Origin: Deinococcus sedimenti
Lineage (GTDB): Bacteria > Deinococcota > Deinococci > Deinococcales > Deinococcaceae
Direction: 5' to 3'
NCBI RefSeq assembly: GCF_014648135.1
Contig: NZ_BMQN01000001.1
Location: 1,178,001-1,242,000 of the forward strand
DNA length: 64,000 bases
How positions within the stretch are numbered: the first letter of the stretch is position 1; every line of letters begins with the position of its first letter. Position numbers and translations under genes: made by a program. This document shows, piece by piece, positions 46,623-57,865 of the stretch. The notes beneath the pieces are model-generated. The model ran no database searches, was not told the origin of the DNA, and saw only the letters and a list, made by a program, of their open reading frames with translations.

Positions 46623-48140
46623 TCAACAAAGGCGGGGCTCCTGCCGTGGATCGGGTTCAGCTGCGTGGCCGTAGATTCCACGTGGATCGTTCCATGCGGC
46701 GGTCAGACCGGCGACGCCGCGCCGCAGCTGGTCCGGGGTCAGGTGCGCGAAGCCCAGCAGCACGGCGGGTGGATGGTCACCCTGGACGAGCGGCGCGACC
46801 GGACTGAGCGCCACGCCTTCCGCAGCGGCGCGTGCCACGGCCTGGGCTTCCATCCAGCCGGGTGGGAGCGGCAGGTAGAGGTGCAGGCCTCCGGGTGCCG
46901 GGCGGGGCGTCCAGCCCGGGAGGCGGGTGGCGAGGTCCTGCACGAGCACGTCGCGGCGGTGGGTGAGGACCGTGCGGGCGCGGCGCAGGTGGCGGCTGTA
47001 CGCGCCGCTGGCGAGCACGTCCGCGAGGGCCAGGGCGTCCAGGCGGCCCGGCACGCGGTCGGTGAGGGGCCGGGTGGCGGCCAGGACGCGCACCACGTCC
47101 GGCGGGGCGGCCAGGAAGCCGCTGCGGGTGACGGGCGCGAGGCTCTTGCTGAACGAGCCGAGCAGGATCACGCGGTCGGGCGCGACGCCCTGCAGGACGG
47201 CGGGGGGGCGGGCGGCGTGGTACAGGTCGGCGGCGTAGTCGTCTTCCAGAATGAACGCGCTGCCGCGGCGCGCCCAGGTGATGAGTGCCTGGCGCCGCGT
47301 GGCGGGGAGCGCGGCGCCCGTGGGGTACTGGCAGCCGGGTGTGACGTACAGCAGGGTGGCCTGACTGGGCAGCCGGTCCGGCTGGACGCCCTGGTCGTCC
47401 ACGGGGACGGGCTGCACCTGCGCGCCGGTGGCGGCCAGCGCGGCTCGCGCGCCGGGGTACGTGGGGTCCTCGACGGCGGCGACCCGTCCGGGCTCCAGGA
47501 AGACGCGGGCCAGGGCGTCCAGGGCGCCCTGCGTGCCGCCGGTCAGGAGGATCATGTCGGGCGTGACCTGCGCGCCCCTTTCGGCGTTCAGGTGGGCGGC
47601 CAGCGCGCGGCGGGTCTCCAGCGGTCCCAGGGGATCGTCGGGCTGTCCGGCGCGCAGGGCCTGCGCGGCGCGGCGGGCCAGCGCCTGCGTCCATGCGGCC
47701 TCCGGGTATAGCTCGGGGACGGGCTGACCGACGCGGAAGTCCACGAGGTACTCACCGCCCGCGTCCTCGATCTGTCCGGCCAGGGCGCGCTGGGCCCAGG
47801 CGCTCAGGGGCAGCGCGGCGGCCTGGGATTCGGGCGGGGCGTGCGCGGGGACACTGACGCGGGTGCCGCTGCGGCCCTGCGCCTGCACGTAGCCTTCCAG
47901 TTCCAGCTGCGCCAGGGCGTCCACCAGCGTGTTGCGCGCCACGCCCAGGTGCTCCGCGAGGCGGCGGTGCCCGGGCAGTCGCGTGCCTTCGGGCAGCAGG
48001 CCGCGCGTGATCGCAGTGCGCAGCGCGCGGGTGACCTGCGCGTGGCGGGTCTCGCCGGGCTGCGCGGGCGGGAGGGTCAGGGCGTCCAGCCAGCCGGGGG
48101 CCGACAGGTCCGGGCTCAGCGGAATTCCCGTTCCAGCCAC
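46623..48140 (-). CDS. PdxR/MocR-type GntR regulator with aminotransferase domain
   Basis: 505 aa. N-terminal GntR winged helix ([35 protein letters not shown], about 40-105) joined to a fold-type I aminotransferase domain with [25 protein letters not shown] and the PLP lysine in [15 protein letters not shown]. Such proteins bind PLP and often control PLP synthesis (pdxST) or transport; no pdx gene is in this window. GTG start at 48140, overlapping the upstream small gene by 25 bp, so the pair is cotranscribed. Confidence 0.87.
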   Translation of the reverse strand: MAGTGIPLSPDLSAPGWLDALTLPPAQPGETRHAQVTRALRTAITRGLLPEGTRLPGHRRLAEHLGVARNTLVDALAQLELEGYVQAQGRSGTRVSVPAHAPPESQAAALPLSAWAQRALAGQIEDAGGEYLVDFRVGQPVPELYPEAAWTQALARRAAQALRAGQPDDPLGPLETRRALAAHLNAERGAQVTPDMILLTGGTQGALDALARVFLEPGRVAAVEDPTYPGARAALAATGAQVQPVPVDDQGVQPDRLPSQATLLYVTPGCQYPTGAALPATRRQALITWARRGSAFILEDDYAADLYHAARPPAVLQGVAPDRVILLGSFSKSLAPVTRSGFLAAPPDVVRVLAATRPLTDRVPGRLDALALADVLASGAYSRHLRRARTVLTHRRDVLVQDLATRLPGWTPRPAPGGLHLYLPLPPGWMEAQAVARAAAEGVALSPVAPLVQGDHPPAVLLGFAHLTPDQLRRGVAGLTAAWNDPRGIYGHAAEPDPRQEPRLC

Positions 48141-48421
48141 GCGCGCTGCCCACCCTCGGCCTCCAGGGCCTGCCCGGCAGTGTCCAGGAAGCGGTCGCGG
48201 GCCGCCTCTGCCTGCTCGGAGGTGATGCCGTGCGCGGCGGGGTCGCGCAGCAGCTCGCGCAGCAGCGGGAACACGGGCACGCCCGCGTGCAGCGTGCCGT
48301 TCACGGTCACGTCGGCGGGCCACTTCAGCAGCCAGTCCAGCGCGTACGGGGCGGGTTCCAGCACGCACCCGCCGGGGTACGGGATGCGGCCGGGGGTGGG
48401 GAAGGTCACGGCGTCGGTCAT
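48116..48421 (-). CDS. Small hypothetical protein upstream of pdxR
   Basis: 101 aa, beginning [18 protein letters not shown]. No signal peptide; contains [23 protein letters not shown], a helical C-terminus. Its stop lies 25 bp inside the PdxR-like gene. A -10-like CATGCT is 6 bases before the ATG. Family not recognised. Confidence 0.6.
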   Translation of the reverse strand: MTDAVTFPTPGRIPYPGGCVLEPAPYALDWLLKWPADVTVNGTLHAGVPVFPLLRELLRDPAAHGITSEQAEAARDRFLDTAGQALEAEGGQRAWLEREFR

Positions 48422-48500
48422 GCCCTCAGCATGCGCCGCGCGGGGCAGCGTGAACAGGAGGTGCGGCAACCATCCGTGCCGCACCTGCGTACGGTGAGGT

Positions 48501-48671
48501 ATGTCACTCGGACCTCTTGAACTCGTGATGCTGCTTCTGGCCGCCCTTTTGATCGCTCTGCTGGTGGCCCTGCCGCTGATGTGGTTGATGCGAGGCTCCC
48601 GGAAACGTACTGCACTTCAACGGCAGGTGGATGATCTGCGCGACCGCCTGGAGCACCTCGAACGACCCTGA
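48501..48671 (+). CDS. Small membrane protein with C-terminal coiled coil
   Basis: 56 aa. N-terminal transmembrane helix (LVMLLLAALLIALLVALPL) followed by a basic stretch and a short charged coiled-coil-like helix (RQVDDLRDRLEHLERP). -10 TACGGT (48490-48495) sits 5 bases before the ATG, and a strong terminator begins 3 bases after the stop, so the unit is a compact leaderless gene. Function unknown; the layout resembles phage-shock-protein-C or cell-division accessory peptides only in architecture. Confidence 0.7.
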   Translation: MSLGPLELVMLLLAALLIALLVALPLMWLMRGSRKRTALQRQVDDLRDRLEHLERP

Positions 48672-48673
48672 AT

Positions 48674-48729
48674 GCACGAGGGGCGGCGGGCCTCTCCCCC
48701 ATCTCGGAGTGACCCGCCGCCCCTCGTGC
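48674..48729. terminator. Strong bidirectional terminator
   Basis: Perfect 17-bp stem GCACGAGGGGCGGCGGG (48674-48690) / CCCGCCGCCCCTCGTGC (48713-48729) with a 22-base loop, between the 56-aa gene and the end of leuB. Confidence 0.8.
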
Positions 48730-48736
48730 CGGGTGC

Positions 48737-49787
48737 TTACCCGACGGCGGGCGAGGTCTCCAGCGCGCTGAGGACGGCGCGGGTGAAGGTCTGCGTGTCG
48801 GCCCTGCCGCCCAGGTCGCGGGTGGGGTGTTCACGCAGAGCCAGGGCGACGGCGCGGTCGATCTGATTGGCGCCCTCGGGGCGTTTGAGGCCGTGGCGCA
48901 GGAGCATCCCGGCGCTCATGATCGCGGCGGCGGGGTTCGCGACGCCCTTCCCGGCGATGTCGGGGGCGCTGCCGTGGATGGGTTCGAACAGGCCCGCGCC
49001 ATCCCCCAGGCTGGCGCTGGGCATCAGGCCGAGGCTGCCGGGGATCACGGCGGCCAGGTCGCTGAGGATGTCGCCGAACAGGTTCTCGGTGACGATCACG
49101 TCGTAGCGGCTGGGGTCGGAAACGATCAGCATGGCGACGCTGTCCACGTACTCGTGGTTCAGGTGGATGCCGCGGTACTCGCGGTCGCGCAGGGCGGTGA
49201 CGTCGCGGCGCCACAGTTCGCTGACCTCCAGCACGTTGGCCTTGTCCACGCTGGTGACGCGGCCCTTGCGCTGCTCGGCGGCCCAGAAGGCCACGCGGGC
49301 GACGCGTTCGACCTCGGGGGTGGTGTAGCGCATGGTGTTGTACGCGGTGTCCCCGTCGATCTTGCGGTCCCCGTCGAAGTACACGCCGCCCAGCAGTTCA
49401 CGCACGATCAGGATGTCCACGCCGCGCGCCAGTTCCGCCTTCAGCGGCGAGAGGTGTTCCAGGCCCGGCTGGACGCGCACGGGGCGCAGGTTCGCGTAGC
49501 ACCCGAGCGCCTTGCGCAGCGCGAGCAGGCCGCTCTCGGGGCGCAGGTGCCGGGGCAGGAGATTCCAGGCGCTGTCCTGCGCGCCGCCCACCGTGCCCAG
49601 CAGCACCGCGTCCGCGTCTTTCAGGGCGTCGCGGGTGACCTGCGGGAACGGGTCGCCATGCGTGTCATAGGCGATCCCACCGATCAGGTGTTCCTCGATG
49701 GTGACGTCGGGCGCGACCTCGCGCAGGACGGCGACGGCGGCGGCGGTGACCTCGGGGCCGATCCCGTCGCCGGGCAGGGTGACGATC

Positions 49788-49795
<8 letters not shown>
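48737..49795 (-). CDS. leuB: 3-isopropylmalate dehydrogenase LeuB
   Basis: 352 aa. NAD-dependent oxidative decarboxylation of 3-isopropylmalate in leucine synthesis. [10 protein letters not shown] at the N-terminus; [20 protein letters not shown], the LeuB-specific substrate loop with the isopropyl-contacting Leu residues (homoisocitrate dehydrogenases differ here); catalytic Tyr in [10 protein letters not shown], Lys in VDKANVL, and the metal Asp residues in [20 protein letters not shown] near 275. Start 49795 overlaps leuD by 8 bp. Last gene of the leu operon. Confidence 0.96.
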
Positions 49796-50346
<551 letters not shown>

Positions 50347-50354
<8 letters not shown>

Positions 50355-50739
50355 GGTGACCTCCGGGGGTGGGGGGCGACCTCAGGATCGGGTCGCCGGA
50401 CGTGATTGAGTTGTGGAACAGGGCCACGGCGACCGTGCCCAGGACGGAGAGGCCGAAGCCCAGCCAGGGCCAGCCGCTCAGGTGGCCGCGCAGGATCAGG
50501 GTCAGGCCCAGCAAGAGGCTCAGGACTGTGACGGCAGCCCAGACCAGCAGGGCGTAGGGAAACGGCAGATGCGCCCAGAGGGGCATCTCGCGGGAGGTGT
50601 ACAGCGCCAGGATCACGCCGAGCAGCAGCGGGCCACTGACGGAGGCGAGCGGCGCGCGCCTTCCCTGACCGGGCACCCGGCACGCCATCCAGAGCGCGAA
50701 CAGTGCGGCTCCGGTGACGAGCAGGCCGGGCAGGTCCAT
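50347..50739 (-). CDS. Four-helix membrane protein in the leu operon
   Basis: 130 aa with about four hydrophobic helices ([67 protein letters not shown]). No family recognised. Overlaps leuD by 8 bp and starts one base after the stop of the preceding gene, so tightly translationally coupled. Could be part of an amino-acid handling membrane unit; inference from position only. Confidence 0.7.
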
Positions 50740-50740
50740 G

Positions 50741-51982
50741 TCAGTTCAGCCCGCCGGGATGGGCGACGGCGCTGAGTTCCTCGGGGAGTTCCTCGTCGTA
50801 CAGGTCGCGCCAGGACTGACCGTCGAAGGTCACCTCGGATTCCATGAAGGTCTGCGCGAGGGGGTCCGGGTCAGTCAGGGCGTCCAGGGGAATGTCGAGG
50901 CGCACAGCGGTCGGGACGGGCAGTTCGGTACCGTCGGGGATGACGAGTTCCTCGGCGTAGACGTTCTCCAGCATCTGCCGGGTCCATCTGGCCCAGTCGT
51001 CGGGGGTCCCGGCGCCGGTCGTGTCGCGCAGTTCGGTCCTAAGGCGCTCGGCGTGCTCCTCGGGAATCTCGTTCTCGTCCCATTCGACGCGGCCGTCGGC
51101 GTACACGGTGACGGGCACGGTCTCCAGGTCGAAGATGTCGGCGAGTTCGGCGGGCAGGCCGCCCTCGAAGGTCTGACCGTCGGCGTACGACACCCACTCC
51201 TCGCCGTCCAGGGAGTAGGCGGCGCTGCCCTCCTGCGGGACAACCTCCACGTTGCCGAGCACCGCGAAGGCGCGGCTGAACGGCGTCTGCAGGGGCGCGG
51301 GCTGCGTCAGGTCGAACACGACGCGCTTGGCGACCGGGCTCTCGTCCCCGGCGTCCGGGGCGAGTTCGCGGTGGATGTCCAGCCAGTCGGCGTCGGTCTC
51401 GCCGTGGTACTCGCGGGCGAGTTCCTCGATGGCTTCGAGCAGGTCGGCCGGGGGTTCGGGGTCGATGTCGGTGCGGCCCTCGCGGTACTGCTCGACGGTC
51501 AGCGAGGCGACGGTCTCGCCGGTCAGGCGCGCGGCGGGGTGGGTCAGGAGGCGGCGCACGGCGACGTTCGGGTCGGCGCTTGCGGGAAAGGTCTCCCAGC
51601 GCTGTCCGTCGAAGGAGTGCTGCACGCCGCGCAGGCGGACGTGCCCGCCGTCCACGCGGATGTCGCCCTCGTGAGGCTGCCCGCCGGTCGTGAGTTCCCC
51701 CGCGACGTGCCGGTGCGGCGCGACCGGGAGGGCGGCGACGTCCTCGGCGGTGGTCAGCGTGCCGTCCACCCGGCCGTGCAGCACGAGCTGCGTGCGGAAC
51801 TGGCTGTCCCACGCGGCGCCGTACGGCAGGGCGAGGCGCAGCGCCTGTTCGATCTTCCCGCGCAGCGCGGCGTCGTCGGGCGCCTGCGTGAACGTCAGCG
51901 TGCCGTCGGCGTCCAGTTGCGCCTCGAACGGATGGACGGTGGGCATCAGACCCAGTTGTTTGCGGCGTTTGGCTTCACCCAT
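50741..51982 (-). CDS. Unknown protein with MGEAKRRK start, in the leu operon
   Basis: 413 aa, acidic overall, with a basic N-terminus (MGEAKRRKQLG) seen in several otherwise unrelated bacterial proteins. Duplicated motif: FDGQRWETFPA, LDGEEWVSYADG and FDGQSWRDLYDEEL, i.e. three 'DG-x-W' repeats, suggesting tandem small domains. No signal peptide or membrane segment. Spacing to neighbours is 12 and 1 bases. Function unknown. Confidence 0.65.
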   Translation of the reverse strand: MGEAKRRKQLGLMPTVHPFEAQLDADGTLTFTQAPDDAALRGKIEQALRLALPYGAAWDSQFRTQLVLHGRVDGTLTTAEDVAALPVAPHRHVAGELTTGGQPHEGDIRVDGGHVRLRGVQHSFDGQRWETFPASADPNVAVRRLLTHPAARLTGETVASLTVEQYREGRTDIDPEPPADLLEAIEELAREYHGETDADWLDIHRELAPDAGDESPVAKRVVFDLTQPAPLQTPFSRAFAVLGNVEVVPQEGSAAYSLDGEEWVSYADGQTFEGGLPAELADIFDLETVPVTVYADGRVEWDENEIPEEHAERLRTELRDTTGAGTPDDWARWTRQMLENVYAEELVIPDGTELPVPTAVRLDIPLDALTDPDPLAQTFMESEVTFDGQSWRDLYDEELPEELSAVAHPGGLN

Positions 51983-51994
51983 GGTGCACCCAGC

Positions 51995-52615
51995 TTACTC
52001 GCGAGACGCGAGCAGCAGCCCTCCGAAGCCCAGCATCAGCGTGCCCGCCACGCGGTCCACGGCCCGGCGGGCGCGCAGGTAGGCGCGCTGCATGGGCGCG
52101 GTGGACATCCCGGCGGCGACCAGCGCGAACCAGCCGAGGCTGAGGCCCACGATCACGGCAAACGCCGCGAGTTTCAGGCCGGTGCCCGCGTGCGCGCCGA
52201 GCACGCCGCTGAACACGCTGCCGAAGAACACGGCGGCCTTGGGGTTGCTGATGTTCGTCAGGAACCCGGCGCGCAGCGCCGCGAGGTCGCTGATCGGCGC
52301 CTGGATGGGCGCGGCCTGCGCGTCGGGCCGGGCGCTGCTGCGCCAGAGGTTCACACCCATCCACAGCAGGTACGCGCCGCCCGCGACCTTGACCGCGCCG
52401 TGAATCCACGGGAACGCTTGGAACAGCAGTCCGATGCCCAGCAGGGCCAGCGCCGCCCAGCACGCGATGCCCAGCACGACGCCCAGTCCGGCCAGCAGGG
52501 CCGCGCGGCGGGTGCGGGCCAGGGCGGTCTGGCTGACGAGCAGCACATCCGGCCCCGGAATGACGAGCACCACCGTGTGGATGGCCGCGACGGCCAGCAG
52601 TATGTTCAGGTCCAC
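51995..52615 (-). CDS. LysE/RhtB-family amino-acid exporter
   Basis: 206 aa, six hydrophobic helices. Family signature VIPGPDVLLVSQTALARTRRAALLAGLGVVLG-type start (helix 1-2), NISNPKAAVFFGSVFSG in the middle, and a C-terminal helix TLMLGFGGLLLAS. GTG start at 52615 with a GGGAGAG ribosome site; 26 bases after leuC. As the second gene of an operon governed by a leucine leader peptide, it likely exports leucine or another branched-chain or neutral amino acid; exporters are usually found apart from the biosynthetic genes, so the pairing is unusual. Confidence 0.85.
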   Translation of the reverse strand: MDLNILLAVAAIHTVVLVIPGPDVLLVSQTALARTRRAALLAGLGVVLGIACWAALALLGIGLLFQAFPWIHGAVKVAGGAYLLWMGVNLWRSSARPDAQAAPIQAPISDLAALRAGFLTNISNPKAAVFFGSVFSGVLGAHAGTGLKLAAFAVIVGLSLGWFALVAAGMSTAPMQRAYLRARRAVDRVAGTLMLGFGGLLLASRE

Positions 52616-52641
52616 GCCTCTCTCCCCCTCTCGTCCGTTGC

Positions 52642-53928
<1,287 letters not shown>

Positions 53929-53950
53929 GATGAAACCTCCCCCAGGAAAG

Positions 53951-53987
53951 ACACGCCCCCGGTCGCTGTTCGCTTCCGGGGGCGTGT
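53951..53987 (-). terminator. Leader hairpin (candidate attenuator) of the leu operon
   Basis: Perfect 12-bp stem: ACACGCCCCCGG (transcript side 53987-53976) with CCGGGGGCGTGT (53962-53951), 13-base loop, between leuL and leuC. A short pyrimidine stretch (CTTTCC) follows. Its 5' arm (CGCCCCC) can instead pair with GGGGGCG at the end of leuL (54018-54012), giving two exclusive structures, as in classical amino-acid attenuators. The T-run is weak, so termination versus translational control is open. Confidence 0.6.
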
Positions 53988-54007
53988 GGATGAACGCTGG
54001 GCTGCGC

Positions 54008-54073
54008 TCAACGCCCCCAACGAAGAAGAAGCACCGCGGCGGGCGCACTCTGTCGTCGTGAACGGTTGAACAT
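54008..54073 (-). CDS. leuL: Leucine-operon leader peptide
   Basis: 21 codons plus TGA, ATG at 54073. The product starts [11 protein letters not shown] and contains Ala-Ala-Val-Leu-Leu-Leu-Arg-Trp, with three consecutive CTT codons (54031-54023), a codon rarely used in this GC-rich genome. A run of leucine codons before a hairpin upstream of leuC is the hallmark of ribosome-mediated attenuation: starved ribosomes pause at Leu codons. -10 TAGACT (54080-54085) lies 6 bases before the ATG, so even the leader peptide is made from a leaderless mRNA. Confidence 0.7.
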   Translation of the reverse strand: MFNRSRRQSAPAAVLLLRWGR

Positions 54074-54079
54074 GCCCGG

Positions 54080-54085
54080 AGTCTA
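54080..54085 (-). promoter_or_regulatory. -10 element of the leu operon
   Basis: TAGACT six bases before the leuL ATG; transcription would begin at or next to the ATG. No convincing -35 seen. Confidence 0.5.
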
Positions 54086-54230
54086 CGAGAGTGCCGGAGC
54101 AGGCGGGGCGCAGGTGTGTAGACGGGCCGCAACGGTCAGGTACCATCCGATCTCCAGAGCTGTGAAATTTCCGACACCACCATGCGGCATGTAACGCAGC
54201 TCACTCAAGGTTCAGTCATTAGAATCCTGA

Positions 54231-56999
54231 GTGGTTATGAAACGCCTTCAACTCCCGACCGCCATGCTCGGCCTGACCGTCCTGCTCACAGCCTGCCCGC
54301 AACCCCCCGCACCAGATGCCACCGTCAGTCTGACCGTCGCCCTGACTGGCGTCACCAGCGCGCCCATCAAGATCACGAACACCACGACCGGCGCGGCACT
54401 CTTCGACGGCAACCTCGACACCGGGAAGGTCTTCACGAACCTGACGGCCGGCACCACCGTGAAGATCGAACCCGGCGCCGTCAACGGCTTCACCACGCCC
54501 CCCGCCCAGACGGTCACCCTGGACGCCAGCAAGACCGTGACGGCCGAATACAAGGCGCTGTCCGGCGCCGCCGTGCAGGCCACCCGCATTCAGGGGGCCG
54601 TGGCCGACCTCCCCACCGGGGCCGCCATCGGCGTCCTGGGCAACAGCTACGAAGTCGACACCAACAACGAGGTCGCCGTCAGCAGCAGCGGTCTCGACCT
54701 GCCGCTGACCCGGGCGCCCAGCAGCCGCCTGTCCACGCTGCTGCCCACCGGCAACTCCGGCTGCCAGGCCACCGTCACGGCCAGTGCCAACCCGAACATC
54801 GCATTGTTTACCGAGGTGAACCTGCTCAGCTCGAAGATGGATTACCTGGGCACCGTGACCGAGCAGATCGTGGCTGGCGGCACCATGACCGGTAGCAGGG
54901 TCGCGCGTCTGTACAGCGACCGCGCCGCGACGGTCAAGGGAACCCTCACCTGCCCAGCCTCGAACAGCGCGACACTCACCGTCAATCTCGACGTCACCCT
55001 GACCGCCGGTTGGAACGCAGTGGAGTACGCGTCTGGGCAGAACCAGTTGACCATCAGGACGCTGGGTGGTAGCGCCCGCAGCACCCTGAAGGCCACGCGC
55101 GCGCCGGGCGCGGTCAGCATCGCCCTGCAGAAACCTGTCGAGTTCACCTCCGATGCGGACGTGGCCGTCGCAGCCCAGATCTACCAGGACGGCGGCTACA
55201 CCGGAGAGATCAGCCTGAGCACCAATGTTCCCGGACTGACCGTCGAACCCAAGACCGTCACGCTGACAGCCGCGAACCTGAACAGCCAGGCCGCGGGCGT
55301 GGCCGCGTACCTGCGCCGACTGGGCGTGAACCCACAACGCCTGGACACCACACTCACCTTCCGCTACAACGGTTCCAGCAACCTCAGCCTCACGCCGTTC
55401 CAGATCGTGGCACGTGACGCATCAGGCAAGCAGGTCGGGATCGGCTACAGCAGCGTGACCGTCACCCGCCCGGGGCTGACCGTATCGCTCTTCCCCTCGG
55501 AAGTTCAGATGTACCCCGGTGATACCCGCGACGTCAACGTGACGGCGTACGGTATCGGCGGATTTACCGGCAGCGTCACGTACACTCTGACCGGTCTCCC
55601 TGCTGGCCTGAGCGCCCAGCCTGTCACAGCCAATCTCAACGGTTCTTCGTTCGTGACCCTGAAGGTCGTAGGAGACGGAACCGTGAAACCCGGCACGTAC
55701 CCGGTGACCGTCACGGCGACCAGCGCTGATAAATCCGCGACGACCACGGGGAAACTGATTGTCAATGCCCCCACCATCAGCGTGGCGTTCACCGGCTATG
55801 GGTATTCCGTCTCGCAGGGGGAGACGACCAGCATCCCCGTTTCGGTCTCCTCAAGCAACGGGTTCAGCGGCACCACGACCGTCACCTTGACTGACCTGCC
55901 GGCCGGCGTGACCGCCACTCCTAAGACCGTCACGGTCACGCCCGGCGCCTCCACACAGGTCATGCTGCCCATACAGGCCACCAGTGACGCCACTCTCGGC
56001 AACGCGACCATCAAGGCCAGCAGTCCCAACCTCGACCCGAACGCCTACGCCTCACCGACCGTCACGCTGAGTGTCCGCCCCGCGCGGGTGGCGCTACCTG
56101 TGCAGAGCTCGATTTCAGGCGTTGCTCCGGCCAGCAGTGGGCTGTGGGTCGCCTCCGAAGGCTCATATGATCCCTCCAAGAACTCCTACATGTTCCAGGT
56201 GACACGCGTTAGCTCTGCCGGCGACACCCTGACCAGCGCCTCCGTCGCCGGCAGCTACTCCGTTCGACTGATCAGCACCGTCAGTGGCGTGCTGGCCCTG
56301 AACGCAGACAGCTCCGCTCCCACAGTCTCACAGGTGACCGATACCGGCACAGTGACGGCACTGCCTACCCCGGCGCTGGGCAACGTCACGGCCATGAGCA
56401 ACTCGACCGACAGTCAGGGTCGCGTCTGGTTCATTCAGTCGAGATACGACGCGGGAGCCGTTACCTTCAGCCTCAACACCTGGACACCCAGCACCGGCGC
56501 CATCTCCCCAGTCAACCTGGCCGTGTCGAATTTCAGTTCGTACGGCACACAGAATTTCTTCTTCAGCCCTGACCGCAAGCAGCTGATGCTGATCATGCCC
56601 GGTTACCCTGGCAGCATCTACCGGATTGACACGGCCACCCTTCAGGCCACCAAAGTCGAGACCACAGTGCAGGCCACGAGTGCCGCCGTCACCAACAGCG
56701 GCGCGGTGTGGCTCTCCGCCTACAGCACCCTGAGCCGCGTGAACAGTGACGGCACGGTCACCCAATTTGACAGCGTCAGCAGCGGAGAACTGCTGGGCTT
56801 CGACCTGAAAGCCGCAGACGTACTGTGGGGCCGCGACTCGTCGGGCGTGTACCGAGTGGACATCAGCGCGGCCAAACCCGCCAGCACCTTTGTCTCACTG
56901 GGGAACGTGAAGGGCGCGGCGCTGAACGCAGAAGGCGGCGTCCTGGCCGTGTGGAGCTCCGATTACAACGCTCCAGTCTCTGTTTCTCGGATCAAGTGA
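54231..56999 (+). CDS. Large Ig-like / propeller surface lipoprotein
   Basis: 922 aa. Lipobox LTAC (LGLTVLLTAC, about residue 22). Residues ~30-110 are a carboxypeptidase-regulatory/transthyretin-like beta sandwich; ~290-625 hold repeated Ig-like modules (GGYTGEISLSTNVPGLTVEP, GGFTGSVTYTLTGLPAGLSAQPV, NGFSGTTTVTLTDLPAGVTATP, each about 90 residues), and ~630-922 a propeller (SQGRVWFIQSRYD, SPDRKQLMLIMPG, NSGAVWLSAYSTLSRVNSDG). Secreted and lipid-anchored, likely an adhesin or envelope scaffold. A TAGAAT -10 is 5 bases before the GTG at 54231; the ATG at 54237 is the alternative start. Codon use is a little less GC-rich than neighbours. Confidence 0.8.
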   Translation: MVMKRLQLPTAMLGLTVLLTACPQPPAPDATVSLTVALTGVTSAPIKITNTTTGAALFDGNLDTGKVFTNLTAGTTVKIEPGAVNGFTTPPAQTVTLDASKTVTAEYKALSGAAVQATRIQGAVADLPTGAAIGVLGNSYEVDTNNEVAVSSSGLDLPLTRAPSSRLSTLLPTGNSGCQATVTASANPNIALFTEVNLLSSKMDYLGTVTEQIVAGGTMTGSRVARLYSDRAATVKGTLTCPASNSATLTVNLDVTLTAGWNAVEYASGQNQLTIRTLGGSARSTLKATRAPGAVSIALQKPVEFTSDADVAVAAQIYQDGGYTGEISLSTNVPGLTVEPKTVTLTAANLNSQAAGVAAYLRRLGVNPQRLDTTLTFRYNGSSNLSLTPFQIVARDASGKQVGIGYSSVTVTRPGLTVSLFPSEVQMYPGDTRDVNVTAYGIGGFTGSVTYTLTGLPAGLSAQPVTANLNGSSFVTLKVVGDGTVKPGTYPVTVTATSADKSATTTGKLIVNAPTISVAFTGYGYSVSQGETTSIPVSVSSSNGFSGTTTVTLTDLPAGVTATPKTVTVTPGASTQVMLPIQATSDATLGNATIKASSPNLDPNAYASPTVTLSVRPARVALPVQSSISGVAPASSGLWVASEGSYDPSKNSYMFQVTRVSSAGDTLTSASVAGSYSVRLISTVSGVLALNADSSAPTVSQVTDTGTVTALPTPALGNVTAMSNSTDSQGRVWFIQSRYDAGAVTFSLNTWTPSTGAISPVNLAVSNFSSYGTQNFFFSPDRKQLMLIMPGYPGSIYRIDTATLQATKVETTVQATSAAVTNSGAVWLSAYSTLSRVNSDGTVTQFDSVSSGELLGFDLKAADVLWGRDSSGVYRVDISAAKPASTFVSLGNVKGAALNAEGGVLAVWSSDYNAPVSVSRIK

Positions 57000-57044
57000 C
57001 GTTCGAAGCACGCGTGACCTGATCACCGCCCTCACCTGAACGCT

Positions 57045-57072
57045 CGGACCGGCCACCCACAAGGCCGGTCCG
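57045..57072 (+). terminator. Terminator of the Ig-like lipoprotein gene
   Basis: Perfect 10-bp stem CGGACCGGCC (57045-57054) / GGCCGGTCCG (57063-57072). Confidence 0.65.
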
Positions 57073-57118
57073 CTCTCGTCCAAAAGGGCGCCTGACGGGG
57101 GCCCTCGCAGCAGAAGTC

Positions 57119-57255
57119 ACAGCGGTTTTCTCTTCTGCGGCAGGACCAACAGCACGCCCTTCAGCTCCACTTCCAACCGCTGTTGTCGACAGTTCCTCGC
57201 CCCGTTCGTTACAGGTGAGTTAAGGGAACCCATCCACTCACCTGAAACCCGCTGT
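57119..57255 (-). repeat. Full-length hairpin repeat R2
   Basis: 137 bp. 65-bp body 57119-57183 (ACAGCGGTT ... AACCGCTGT, perfect 9-bp ends), 28-base arm, hairpin CAGGTGAGT (57212-57220) / ACTCACCTG (57236-57244), outer end CCGCTGT (57249-57255). Inverted with respect to R1. Confidence 0.8.
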
Positions 57256-57284
57256 CAGAGGTATCGAGCGGACCCGCTGATCTG

Positions 57285-57421
57285 ACAGCGGTTTCCAATT
57301 CCATCGAAGGGCCAAAAGCACGCCCTTCAATTTCACCTCCAACCGCTGACAGCGGCGGATCCTCGCGCTGCTCGGTTCAGGAAGACTGAGACAACCCCTC
57401 AGTCTCCCTGAACGCCGCTGT
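57285..57421 (-). repeat. Full-length hairpin repeat R3
   Basis: 137 bp, starting 29 bp after R2 in the same orientation. 65-bp body 57285-57349, 28-base arm, hairpin CAGGAAGACTGAG (57378-57390) / CTCAGTCTCCCTG (57398-57410), 12 of 13 paired, outer end CCGCTGT (57415-57421). The stem sequence differs from R2 but stays complementary. Confidence 0.8.
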
Positions 57422-57438
57422 GAGTAGCAGAGAGAAGG

Positions 57439-57503
57439 TCAGTGGTTGGAAGCGGACCTCTGGGGTGTGCGGTAAATCCCTCAATCCAGCTGAAAACCGC
57501 CGT
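57439..57503 (+). repeat. Truncated repeat R4 (body only)
   Basis: A diverged 65-bp body (TCAGTGGTT ... AACCGCCGT) in the opposite orientation to R2 and R3, immediately after R3. No hairpin is attached. The ends no longer match perfectly. The surrounding 57504-57853 holds no gene I can support. Confidence 0.6.
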
Positions 57504-57853
57504 CACACGTACCTGCGGCATGCAGGGCATGAGCTGATTCCAACGGGTGAGGAGCAAGACTCAGAGATTGTCCCAGTCCTTGCTGGTCTCGATGGCCGAG
57601 CATGAGGAGTCAGTTGAGCGTCTGGCCGTCTCCGCCCGGTCTGTCAGAACCTGACAGCTGAAAGCTCGGCAGGACCTCAAGAGGCCCAGGGCCATCATGA
57701 GCGTCAAAGCTGCACCAGCACGGTATCAGTCCAGTGCGTCTGCCCGTCGCCCTTTGCTGCTCCCAACCGGCCACCACCCTGTGAAGAGCGTGTGGATCGG
57801 CGCGCATCAGTCGGTCATCACTTTGGCGTATGAATCCGGTCAGGGCCTCTGGA
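57504..57853. other. Non-coding stretch after the repeat cluster
   Basis: About 350 bases with lower GC than the genome and no convincing gene; short open frames here lack codon bias and ribosome sites. It probably represents decayed repeat or mobile DNA between the lipoprotein terminator and the next leaderless gene. Confidence 0.5.
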
Positions 57854-57865
57854 TATGCTGTGGGC

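Noticed and set aside
57119..57503. CRISPR array
   Set aside because: Repeats are too long, few, differently oriented and without uniform spacers.
57420..57605. Plus-strand frame within repeat R4
   Set aside because: Made from the repeat itself and adjoining decayed DNA; no coding bias.
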